DNA of 64,000 nt, taken from the NCBI GenBank assembly GCA_934591745.1, contig CAKTPQ010000001.1:46750-110749 (forward strand). The letters are read 5' to 3'. Shown here one piece after another: positions 24,246-31,994 of the stretch. This stretch comes from an uncultured Oscillospiraceae bacterium. Lineage in GTDB: Bacteria; Bacillota; Clostridia; Oscillospirales; Oscillospiraceae. The notes beneath the pieces were generated by a model. That model was not told where the DNA came from and made no database searches. It saw only the letters and a program-made list of their open reading frames with translations. The translations under genes and the position numbers were made by a program. Position 1 is the stretch's first letter, and each line of letters starts with the position of its first letter.

Positions 24246-24274
24246 ATTATACACCGAAAAGCAATCGGAGTCAA
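24246..24274 (-). promoter_or_regulatory. Strong minus-strand sigma-A promoter
   Basis: On the minus strand TTGACT (complement of 24269-24274), a 17-base spacer, and a consensus TATAAT (complement of 24246-24251). The transcript would start near 24239 and end at the terminator around 23955, about 285 bases. Confidence 0.8.
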
Positions 24275-24607
24275 GTCGTTTTCGCGATTTGGCATGAGGG
24301 CCTGTGCTCGGCAGGTGTTCATGCGAGGACGTGAAGGACAAGCCCTACATATATACAATACGCGCACGCGCGTATCTGAGGGGCTCTTAAACGCCTATGT
24401 TTGCCGGGATGGTGCCTTGCGAGGGACAGCGGGGCGGCATCCTGCCGTCCGGATGGCGCGGCAGACGCAAGGGGCACATGCCGGTGCGAGAAATGCGAAG
24501 GCCTCCGCGCGGGATGCGGGCGCGACCTATGCTATTTTATCGCGTGAGGGAGCGAGGTGAGCGCCGCCGGTGGACGGTGCAAATTTTGAGGGAGAGAGGA
24601 AAACAGG
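24275..24607. other. Gene-free stretch before the HUH protein gene, candidate replication origin
   Basis: No convincing plus-strand gene is present. An inverted repeat, ATACGCG (24358-24364) and CGCGTAT (24369-24375) with loop CACG, lies next to an AT-rich ACATATATACAAT. Origins nicked by HUH endonucleases are often hairpins upstream of the initiator gene. TACAAT at 24354-24359 could instead be a -10, but no matching -35 is obvious. A 20-base sequence at 24548-24567 repeats one at 20514-20533. Confidence 0.4.
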
Positions 24608-25450
24608 ATGGAAGCACGGGAGGGGATGTATGTGATCACCAAGATCGTATCCGGCAGCGTAGTGGAGCGCCGGAAGAGCAAGACGATGCGGCGGCCATCC
24701 AAGCGAGGAGGCCGCGTGCGTGGAAACAGCAGCGAGAAGAAGATGGAGGGGAACCGCCAGTACGCGATTCTACAGCTGACCCGCTCCTTCAACTGCAACC
24801 TGCGGCCCGGGGATGTGTGGCTGACGCTGAAGCTGGACGAGGAACATATGGCCTGTTGCGGCGGCACCTTCGAGGGCGTGAAGAAAGAAGCGAAGAAGTT
24901 CGTTGACAGGCTCTGTTATCGGATGAAAAAGGCAGGGGTAGTGTGCAAATGGTATCTGGCTCCCAGCGAGATCGACGGCGAGACGGGGGAACTGGTGCGG
25001 CCCCACGCCCATCTGGTGATGACCGGAACGGGGTTCCGTATGGAGGACGGCGTCCTGCTTCTTCGGAATGAGCGCGTGGACGATATTTGGGGACAGGGCA
25101 GTGTGGACGTGCAGTTCGTGCGGCACCAGAAAGACTATTACCCGCTGGCAAAGTACATCATCAATCAGTCGCGCGGCGTGCCGGATGAGAAAAAGTATAC
25201 ATGCAGCCGGAATCTGAAAAAGCCAAAGATCACGCGGTCGGTCGTGTTCTCCGGCGCACAGCTCCGCGTGCCTGCCGGTGCCACGGTGCTGCCTGGGACA
25301 CGGTACGATCCGGAGGCGGGTCAGGACTTTGTTCGTTACATACCGGCAGATCGGCAGGAGCGGGCGGCCCGGAAGGTGGGCGGCCACCGGGAGCTGGCGG
25401 GGGCGCTGGCCGCAGAGCCGGGAGAGGAGGCGGACGGCGGTGGCGTTTAA
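24608..25450 (+). CDS. Putative HUH endonuclease (rolling-circle replication initiator)
   Basis: This 280-residue protein has a likely HUH motif, RPHAHLVMTG with His133 and His135. A tyrosine motif follows in KDYYPLAKYIINQSRG, where Tyr178 and Lys182 form YxxxK. Such Rep proteins nick one strand at the origin and become covalently linked to DNA. The N-terminus is basic (SKTMRRPSKRGGR), and AILQLTRSFNCN before GDVWLTLKL may form the first Rep motif strand. ATG 24608 follows GGGAGAGG. I recognise no other replication protein (helicase, loader, polymerase or SSB) in the prophage. Assignment is by motif only. Confidence 0.7.
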   Translation: MEAREGMYVITKIVSGSVVERRKSKTMRRPSKRGGRVRGNSSEKKMEGNRQYAILQLTRSFNCNLRPGDVWLTLKLDEEHMACCGGTFEGVKKEAKKFVDRLCYRMKKAGVVCKWYLAPSEIDGETGELVRPHAHLVMTGTGFRMEDGVLLLRNERVDDIWGQGSVDVQFVRHQKDYYPLAKYIINQSRGVPDEKKYTCSRNLKKPKITRSVVFSGAQLRVPAGATVLPGTRYDPEAGQDFVRYIPADRQERAARKVGGHRELAGALAAEPGEEADGGGV

Positions 25451-25703
25451 GAAGCTGCGGGGCGTGGATCTGCCGGAGGAAAAGCAGGGGCTGATCCGCT
25501 ACACCTGCCTGGACTGGCGCTCACAGCCGGTCTGGGTACAGGAGAAAATACGCTACATCTGCGAGCAGGTCGCAGGTGCGTATCAGCATGCCCTTTTTGA
25601 AGTGATGACCACCAATCGCTCCATCACGGCCATCGCCATGGAACACGCTATTTCAGAGAGCCTGCTGTATGCCATGAGGAAGAGCTTTTATGAGCGGTGG
25701 TGA
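25440..25703 (+). CDS. Small helical prophage protein, 87 residues
   Basis: GTG 25440 follows GAGAGGAGG and overlaps the HUH gene by 11 bases. The sequence has WRSQPVWVQEKIRYICEQVAG and a C-terminal TTNRSITAIAMEHAISESLLYAMR, which looks like a helix-turn-helix. It may regulate late genes, since it immediately precedes the packaging and head cluster. That role is inferred from position. Confidence 0.55.
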   Translation: MAFKKLRGVDLPEEKQGLIRYTCLDWRSQPVWVQEKIRYICEQVAGAYQHALFEVMTTNRSITAIAMEHAISESLLYAMRKSFYERW

Positions 25704-25878
25704 AAACACTGCTCTGTGATAACTGGCGGTCTTTAGCGAAATGAAGTGCCCCGGAAACCGTGCTGCGGCGCGGCTTCCGGGGTGTTTTGCTGTCTTCGGA
25801 AAGTCTGTGATAACGGAGGGTCTACCTATGCAACAATGTTGATAACGAAAAGTATTGCCGGCGGAGGGGGTGGTGACG

Positions 25879-26328
25879 GTGTCGGAGGAAAAGCGGCTGA
25901 CGGAGAAGCAGAAGCGCTTCGTACGGGAGTGGCTGGTGGACATGAACGGCAGCCGCGCCGCTATCCGGGCGGGGTACAGCGAGAAGAGCGCGGCCCAGAC
26001 GGCCAGCAGGCTGATGAAAGACCCGGCGGTGCAGGCCTACCGGGACGGCCTGCTGAAGGAGCAGTTCGACGCGCTGGGCATCACGGGGCACTCGCTGGCG
26101 CTGGAGGTCTGGAACGTGTACAAGCGCTGCGCCACCGCCGAGCCGGTGATGATCTGGGACAGCAATCTGCGGGAATATGTGGAATCCGGGGAATGGAAGT
26201 TTGACGCCAAGGGGGCGCTGCGGGCGCTGGACATGCTCCACAGCATGGTGGAAAAGCTGGACAGGCACGACGAGGACGAGGGCGGCAGCTACGAGGACAT
26301 GATCGCCTCCGGCGGCCGGGAATTTTGA
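25879..26328 (+). CDS. Terminase small subunit
   Basis: This 149-residue protein has RLTEKQKRFVREWLVDMNGS, RAAIRAGYSEKSAAQTASRL and MKDPAVQAYRDG, the classic small-terminase (XtmA-type) DNA-binding domain. It recognises the packaging site and hands DNA to TerL. GTG 25879 follows GGAGGGGG at a workable distance; GTGs at 25870 and 25873 are alternatives. It precedes the portal gene by 13 bases. Confidence 0.9.
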   Translation: MSEEKRLTEKQKRFVREWLVDMNGSRAAIRAGYSEKSAAQTASRLMKDPAVQAYRDGLLKEQFDALGITGHSLALEVWNVYKRCATAEPVMIWDSNLREYVESGEWKFDAKGALRALDMLHSMVEKLDRHDEDEGGSYEDMIASGGREF

Positions 26329-26341
26329 CAGGGAGGAAGCC

Positions 26342-28318
26342 ATGAAACAGGACGAGAAGAAGCTGCGGCTGTGGCAGGACCGCCTGACGGCGGCGGAGAA
26401 AGCCATCGCGGGCGAGCGGGACCGGATGAGCAAGCGGGAGAAGCTCTACGAGGGCGACCACACCATCTACGGCACCGGCGGCCGTGCCCAGGCGGACGGC
26501 GCGGGCGGCATCAGTGAGGCCACCCATGTGCGGAACGTGTGCTTTGAGATGGTGGAGACGCAGGTGGACAGCACCTTCCCCAGCCCCAAGGTGACGGCGG
26601 TGCGGCCGGAGGACGAGGAGCTGGCGGACATCGTGGAGAACCTGCTGCGGGACGTGCTGGACCGGCTGCCCATGGAGCGCATCAACGACGAGGGCGAGCG
26701 CATCAGCCCCGTGCAGGGCGGCCACGGCCTGCTGGTGGACTGGCTGGACAGCGTGTCGGGTCGGGACTGGCTGGGAGACCTGCGGGTGCAGCTCATCCAC
26801 CCGCGCTGCATCGTGCCGCAGGCGGGTGTGTATCAGGTGGCGGACATGGACTGGGTGTTCCTTCTGACGCCCCAGACCAAGCGGCAGATCCGGGTGAACT
26901 ACGGCGTGGAGCTGGAGGCCGAGAGCGAGTCCGACCCCGACACCCGGCGGCTGGGCGACGGCCCGGACACCACGGAGGAGATCGTGACCATGGTGACGGC
27001 CTACTACCGGAACAAGACCGGCGGCATCGGGCGGCTGCGCTGGGTGAACGACACGGTGCTGGAGGATCTGGACGACTGCCAGGTGCGGCGCATCCACCGG
27101 TGCAGGGCCTGCGGCGCTGTGGGCGACGGGCGGAAGTGCAGCTACTGCGGCAGCACGAGGTTTGAGACGGACACGGAGGAGGACGAGGTCCTGACGGAGG
27201 ATATCACGCTCCGGGACGGCACGGTGATCCCCGCCATGAGCGTGGTGCGGGACGAGCTGGGCCAGCCGGTGCTGGAGGAGCTGACGGAGGGCGGGGACGT
27301 GCTGCCCCAGCTGCGGGCGGCCGGCGGTCCCGTGGTGCGGCACCAGCGGCTGGTGCAGGCCCCCACCCGCATCCCGTACTACAAGCCGGACGTGTACCCG
27401 CTGGTCATCCGCAAAAATGTCAGCTTGCCGGGGCGGTTCATGGGCGGCTCGGACATCGACGCCATCGCCGACCAGCAGAACGCGCTGAACAAGCTGAGCA
27501 CCAAGATCAACGCCAAGGTGCTGGGCGGCGGCTCCTTCACCACCATCCCGGAGAGCGCCGGCTCCATTGTGGACGACCGGGACAACCGGGTGCTGCGCAT
27601 CCGGAACGCGGCGGAGATGCAGATGGTCAAGACCTTCAACACGCAGGTGGATATCTCCGCAGACCTGACGCTGCGTGCCCAGATCTACGAGGAGGCGCGG
27701 CAGACCATCGGCGTCACCGACAGTATGCAGGGCCGGAAGGACCCGACGGCCACCAGCGCCGTGGCCAAGGAGTTCAGTGCCCAGCAGGCGGCGGGCCGTC
27801 TGGAGAGCAAGCGCGTCATGAAGCAGGCCATGTACCAGGACCTGTTCGAGGCCATCTTCAAGTTCTTTCTGGCGTACTGCGACGAGCCCCGCTCCATCCG
27901 GCGCACCAACGAGAACGGCGACGTGAGCTATCAGGTGTTCGACCGCCACGACTTTCTGTATCAGGACGATGCGGGGGAGTGGCGCTACAACACGGACTTC
28001 CTGTTCTCCTGCGACAGTGCGGCGCCGCTGGCCACAGACCGGCAGAGCCTGTGGAAAGAGGCCCGCATGAACCTGCAGCAGGGGGCCATGGGCCCCACCT
28101 CAGAGCTGACCACGCTGATCCGCTTCTGGGCACAGATGGAGAAGCTGCACTACCCCATGGCGGCGGACATGAAGAAGAGCCTGGAGGAGCAACTGGCCGA
28201 CACGCAGGCGGCGCAGGTGACCCCCGCGCAAACCGTGCCGGGGCAGGTGCCGGGCGCCGGTGCTCTGACCGGCGGCACAGGCGGCATCCTGCCGGCCGGC
28301 GGGGAGGTGACGGCATGA
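26342..28318 (+). CDS. Portal protein with a zinc-ribbon insertion
   Basis: This 658-residue protein forms the dodecameric portal at one capsid vertex. Its place between TerS and scaffold, ATHVRNVCFEMVETQVDS, LIHPRCIVPQAGV and the long C-terminal helical part (TDSMQGRKDPTATSAVAKEF) fit a portal of the large podovirus/SPP1-like class. A zinc ribbon with Cys254, Cys257, Cys266 and Cys269 (CRACGAVGDGRKCSYCGS) is inserted in the middle, which is unusual. ATG 26342 follows AGGGAGG. Its stop overlaps the next gene. Confidence 0.88.
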   Translation: MKQDEKKLRLWQDRLTAAEKAIAGERDRMSKREKLYEGDHTIYGTGGRAQADGAGGISEATHVRNVCFEMVETQVDSTFPSPKVTAVRPEDEELADIVENLLRDVLDRLPMERINDEGERISPVQGGHGLLVDWLDSVSGRDWLGDLRVQLIHPRCIVPQAGVYQVADMDWVFLLTPQTKRQIRVNYGVELEAESESDPDTRRLGDGPDTTEEIVTMVTAYYRNKTGGIGRLRWVNDTVLEDLDDCQVRRIHRCRACGAVGDGRKCSYCGSTRFETDTEEDEVLTEDITLRDGTVIPAMSVVRDELGQPVLEELTEGGDVLPQLRAAGGPVVRHQRLVQAPTRIPYYKPDVYPLVIRKNVSLPGRFMGGSDIDAIADQQNALNKLSTKINAKVLGGGSFTTIPESAGSIVDDRDNRVLRIRNAAEMQMVKTFNTQVDISADLTLRAQIYEEARQTIGVTDSMQGRKDPTATSAVAKEFSAQQAAGRLESKRVMKQAMYQDLFEAIFKFFLAYCDEPRSIRRTNENGDVSYQVFDRHDFLYQDDAGEWRYNTDFLFSCDSAAPLATDRQSLWKEARMNLQQGAMGPTSELTTLIRFWAQMEKLHYPMAADMKKSLEEQLADTQAAQVTPAQTVPGQVPGAGALTGGTGGILPAGGEVTA

Positions 28319-28491
28319 AGTGTCAGGAGTGCGGGCTGGAGCTGATGATCTATCAGGTCAGCACCAAGGCGGACGGCAGCGAGGAAGTGGAGTATGCCTG
28401 CCGGAATCCCCGGTGCGGCTGCTATGACCGGCGGCTGATGCGGAAGCTCTCCGACACACCGGCGGCGGACGCCGGCGCGGAGACGAAGTGA
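28315..28491 (+). CDS. Zinc-ribbon protein, 58 residues
   Basis: ATG 28315 overlaps the portal stop, with GGGGAGGTGACGG upstream. It has CQECGLELMIYQ, then CRNPRCGCYDRRLM, a four- to five-Cys ribbon, and an acidic tail. It may act with the portal, which has a similar ribbon. Function unknown. Confidence 0.65.
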   Translation: MKCQECGLELMIYQVSTKADGSEEVEYACRNPRCGCYDRRLMRKLSDTPAADAGAETK

Positions 28492-28674
28492 ACAGGGCTC
28501 CGGAGCTGCGGCGGGCGGGATCGCACACCGCCCCCATGGACAGTATCCTCCTGTCAAATGGCGGCCCCTGCCTTACGGCGGGGCGTCCGCCCCAGCTTCG
28601 GAGCATAAAAGCACCAACGATTCGCCGGCGGGACGGCGGGAAAGACCCGAATCGGAGGAAAGGAGGACCACCGC

Positions 28675-28839
28675 ATGAAGAGCAACACCGGCTACACCGG
28701 CCGCGTGGCCAATACCGGCAGCCAGCGGGTGGAGGCGCCCTGCGCCAAGGCCGCGCCGGCGCCCAAGGGCACCGTGCGGTACACGGGCACTGACCTGCGT
28801 ACCGGCACCGGCGGCAAGCAGGCCAAGAAGAGCAAGTAA
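28675..28839 (+). CDS. Small basic virion-region protein, 54 residues
   Basis: ATG 28675 follows GAAAGGAGG. The protein is rich in Gly, Thr, Lys and Ala (SNTGYTGRVANTGSQRVEAP, TGTGGKQAKKSK) and probably unstructured. It lies between portal and scaffold genes. Function unknown. Confidence 0.55.
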   Translation: MKSNTGYTGRVANTGSQRVEAPCAKAAPAPKGTVRYTGTDLRTGTGGKQAKKSK

Positions 28840-28943
28840 CCCCATCTGATGCATGACCGCCGATGGGCGGCACTTTCGCTTGACCCCGGCGGGAAAGGGG
28901 TATTTCGCACGAAAAGCGTGAAAATCGGAAGGAGAAATTGACC

Positions 28944-29852
28944 ATGGAATTGACCGAGAAGGATTACGCCGAGGCTTTCGGCGTGGAGCTGCCGGAGGAT
29001 CCGGCGGGACCGGAGGACATCAACGGCACGGAGCCGCAGGAGGACGCACCGGGTGCCGGAGCAGCGGACACCGGGGGTGACGACGGCGGCGAGGGTGGCT
29101 CTGAGGAGGGGCAGGAGGACGCACAGGAGGCGCCCGGCCAGCCCCAGAGTCCGGAGGAGCGCCGCAGACAGGCCCACGGGCGCCGTCAGCGGGAGCTGGA
29201 GGCCCAGCGCCAGGCGGCAAGGGATGCCGCCTACGAGGAGATGTTCCGGGGGCAGGTGAACCCCTACACCAACGCGCCTATCCGCACAGAGGCGGACTGG
29301 CGGGCGTACAGGGATGCCATGACACGGCAGGGCGCCGAGGCGGGCCTGCGGAAGTCCGGCATTGATCCGCAACTGGTGCGGGACATCATGGCGGCGGAGC
29401 TGCGGCCCCTGCGGGAGGAGGCCCAGCGGCGGGAGCTGTCGGCCATCGGCGAGCAGGCCCGCATGGTCAGTGCGCAGGCAGACACGGCCATCCGGCAGGC
29501 GGTGGACAACATCCGCCAGCTGTACGGCGGGGAGGCCCAGTCCGTGGAGGACATCGTGGCCATGCCCACCGGCAAGGCGTTCAGCGACTACGTCGACAAG
29601 GGCCTGTCGTTGGAGGACGCCTACTACCTCGCCAACCGCGAGGCCATCGACAAGCAGCGCCTGACGGCGGCGAAGCAGGCGGGCGTGAATCAGGCGCGGG
29701 GCAAGGGTCACATGGCCAATCCCGCGCCGGCGGCCGGTCCGGCGGGCTATCAGGCCACGCCGGAGGAGGCGGCGGCCTACCGTGAGTTCAACCCGGACGC
29801 CACGGACAAGGAGATCAACGCCGCCTACGGCAGGTATCACAAGAATCAGTGA
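28944..29852 (+). CDS. Capsid scaffold protein
   Basis: This 302-residue protein has an acidic Gly/Glu/Pro-rich N-terminus, then a charged helical region (RRRQAHGRRQRELEAQRQAA), and a C-terminal basic segment ending AAYGRYHKNQ. Its composition and position immediately before the capsid genes fit a scaffold that templates prohead assembly. MPTGKAFSDYVDKGLSLEDAYYLAN is a conserved-looking motif in scaffolds of gut phages. ATG 28944 follows GGAAGGAG. Confidence 0.75.
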   Translation: MELTEKDYAEAFGVELPEDPAGPEDINGTEPQEDAPGAGAADTGGDDGGEGGSEEGQEDAQEAPGQPQSPEERRRQAHGRRQRELEAQRQAARDAAYEEMFRGQVNPYTNAPIRTEADWRAYRDAMTRQGAEAGLRKSGIDPQLVRDIMAAELRPLREEAQRRELSAIGEQARMVSAQADTAIRQAVDNIRQLYGGEAQSVEDIVAMPTGKAFSDYVDKGLSLEDAYYLANREAIDKQRLTAAKQAGVNQARGKGHMANPAPAAGPAGYQATPEEAAAYREFNPDATDKEINAAYGRYHKNQ

Positions 29853-29888
29853 CGCCCCGGAGAGGGGCAGAGAAAGGAGCAAAAGAGC

Positions 29889-30278
29889 ATGTTCAGGCTC
29901 AGCAGCATGAAGGTGGGGCTGACGCCCCCTATTGAGTACAAGACCGCCACGGCCAGCGAGAGCTACGCCGTGGGCGAGGCCCTGAAGCTGGCAAGCGGCA
30001 AGGTGACGCTGTGCAGCGGCGCCGTGAAGCCGGAGTTCGTCTGTGTGGGTCCGGCCAACGACGCGGGCGAGGTGCCCTGCGTGGCGGTGCAGGACTACAT
30101 GGAGTTCGAGACCACGCTGGCCGTGGCCCCGACGGATTCCGCCACCATCGGTGTGGGCGACAAGGTGACCATCCACACCGACGGTATGCAGGTGACGGCC
30201 ACCAAGACCAGCGGCGTGGCGCAGATCGTGGCGTTGGACGGGCAGGCCGTGGGCGACCGTGTGGTCGTGAAGTTCTGA
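29889..30278 (+). CDS. Small beta-rich head protein (decoration-like)
   Basis: This 129-residue protein is predicted to be mostly beta: EYKTATASESYAVGEALKLA, CVGPANDAGEVPCVAVQDYM and VTIHTDGMQVTATKTSG. It sits directly before the major capsid gene, where decoration or capsid-stabilising proteins are found. AAAGGAG precedes ATG 29889. The role is inferred from position and size. Confidence 0.6.
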   Translation: MFRLSSMKVGLTPPIEYKTATASESYAVGEALKLASGKVTLCSGAVKPEFVCVGPANDAGEVPCVAVQDYMEFETTLAVAPTDSATIGVGDKVTIHTDGMQVTATKTSGVAQIVALDGQAVGDRVVVKF

Positions 30279-30299
30279 GAGAAAGAAAGGAGATAACAC

Positions 30300-31313
30300 A
30301 TGAGTGGTTTTGTGACGGTGTCCATCGGCTCCGGTCTGGTGGACCCCATTTTCGGTAAGTGCCAGGTGCCCCTGGCATCCTACATCGAGCAGCTGGGTGA
30401 GGCCTTCGAGCGGGAGAGCCTGCTGAAGTACCTGTTCCATTTTGAGAACAGCCGCCACTGGGCGGAGCAGCATTCCAGCGAGACGGCCATGGACGACTTT
30501 GTGCCCGTGGGCGAGGGCGGCGAATACCCCCGCACCGGCTTTGAGTCCGGCTACGACCGCATCATCGAGAACATGACGTTCAAGCAGTCCTTCTCCGTGA
30601 CGCAGGAGCTGGTGGAGGACGCCCAGCTGGGCGAGATGAAGCGCCGGGCCAGAAAGCTCATCACCGCCTACGGACGCACCCGGGAGAAGTTCGGCCGCGC
30701 CCTGTATGCCGGCGGCCTCTACGGCACCACCGTCAGCTTCGGCGGCAAGAGCTTTGCCTGCAACAGCGCGGACGGTCTGGCCCTGTTCCACAAGAAGCAT
30801 GTGAACAAGGTGAACGGCAAGAAGCAGTGCAACCTGTACAAGGGCAGCTTCACCGCGTCCCTGCTGGGCAAGATCGAGACGGAGATGCAGCAGCTCACCG
30901 GCGACAACGGCGAACTGCTGGCGGTGGCTCCGGACACGATCCTCATCCCCAACGACGCGGCCCTGAAGGATGCGGTGTTCAGCGCCATCGGCGCGGACAA
31001 GGAGCCCACCACCTCCAACAACGCCTACAACTACCAGTTCGGCCGCTGGAATATCATCATCGACCCGTACCTGACGCAGGCGCTGGCGGCCATGGGCAAG
31101 ACGGACAAGCCCTTCATCCTGCTGGACAGCAAATTCCTGGAGACCGGCGATGGCGCCATCTTCCAGGAGCGCAAGAAGCTGGAGGTCAAGTCCGTTGTCG
31201 ACCAGAACAACGACAACAACAGCTGGCGCGGCCGTGCCCGCTTCGGCGCGGGCTTTGTGGACTGGCGCTTCGCAGCGGCAGGCAACATCAGCACCGGCAA
31301 GGATCTGTCCTGA
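30300..31313 (+). CDS. Major capsid protein
   Basis: This 337-residue protein follows the scaffold and decoration-like genes. Visible segments are ENMTFKQSFSVTQELVEDAQ, RKLITAYGRTREKFGRALYA and GDNGELLAVAPDTILIPNDA, as in HK97-fold capsid proteins of the Mu-like group. The last quarter has YNYQFGRWNIIIDPYL and ends in FVDWRFAAAGN. ATG 30300 follows AAAGGAG. Fold assignment rests on family resemblance and position. Confidence 0.85.
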   Translation: MSGFVTVSIGSGLVDPIFGKCQVPLASYIEQLGEAFERESLLKYLFHFENSRHWAEQHSSETAMDDFVPVGEGGEYPRTGFESGYDRIIENMTFKQSFSVTQELVEDAQLGEMKRRARKLITAYGRTREKFGRALYAGGLYGTTVSFGGKSFACNSADGLALFHKKHVNKVNGKKQCNLYKGSFTASLLGKIETEMQQLTGDNGELLAVAPDTILIPNDAALKDAVFSAIGADKEPTTSNNAYNYQFGRWNIIIDPYLTQALAAMGKTDKPFILLDSKFLETGDGAIFQERKKLEVKSVVDQNNDNNSWRGRARFGAGFVDWRFAAAGNISTGKDLS

Positions 31314-31331
31314 CCGAAGGAGGGGAGCGGT

Positions 31332-31991
31332 ATGACGTGGAGCGAGGTGAAGCTGGCGGCGCTGCAGACCATGTTCAGTAACGAGGGAGCGGTGCTGACG
31401 CCGGACGACATCAACCAGGAGTACATAAACGCCATGCCGGCCAAGGCCAACGAGGCGCTGCAGCAGGTGGCGTCCGTTGGCCGTCCCATCCTGAAAAGCT
31501 GGCAGGTAGAGGTGGCGCAGGTGGAGGAGGCCCAGGAGACGGCGGAGAAGCTGGTGCTGCCCGCCGTGGACAAGGCGTACAAGATCAGCCTGCGCCAGTA
31601 CCTGCCCCGCTTCCGGTGCATCGACCGGGGGCAGGTGCTGTTTGACGACGGCGCCGTGTATGATCTGGCGGAGGACTGGCGGCTGGAGGGAGACGACGTG
31701 CTCATCCTGCCGGGGATGCCGGTGGGCGTCTACACCATCTGGTACAGAGCCTATCCGCAGGTCATCACCCGGGAGACGCCGGACAGCGAGGAGATCGACC
31801 TGGCGCCGGAGGCCGTGGTGCTGCTGCCGCTTTACATGGCGGCGGAGCTGTACAAGGAGGACGACCTGGCACTGGCCACCGTCCTGCGCAACGAGTACGA
31901 GGACGGGCTGGAGAAGCTGCGGCAGTCCTACGAGGACAGCGGCAGCGGCCTGCTGTCCGGCGCGCGCCGGAATACGACGGGGTGGTGGTAA
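31332..31991 (+). CDS. Head-tail adaptor-like protein
   Basis: This 219-residue protein lies between capsid and tail hub genes. It has LPAVDKAYKISLRQYLPRFR and a C-terminal helical part, PLYMAAELYKEDDLALATVL. Position and size match the adaptor (gp4/gp11-like) that attaches the short tail to the portal. The first 70 residues are helical and charged. GGAGGGGAGC precedes ATG 31332. The assignment is positional. Confidence 0.6.
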   Translation: MTWSEVKLAALQTMFSNEGAVLTPDDINQEYINAMPAKANEALQQVASVGRPILKSWQVEVAQVEEAQETAEKLVLPAVDKAYKISLRQYLPRFRCIDRGQVLFDDGAVYDLAEDWRLEGDDVLILPGMPVGVYTIWYRAYPQVITRETPDSEEIDLAPEAVVLLPLYMAAELYKEDDLALATVLRNEYEDGLEKLRQSYEDSGSGLLSGARRNTTGWW

Positions 31992-31994
31992 GCG

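Noticed and set aside
24156..24341. Minus-strand open frame upstream of the 34-residue peptide
   Set aside because: It runs across the promoter at 24246-24274 and has no ribosome site.
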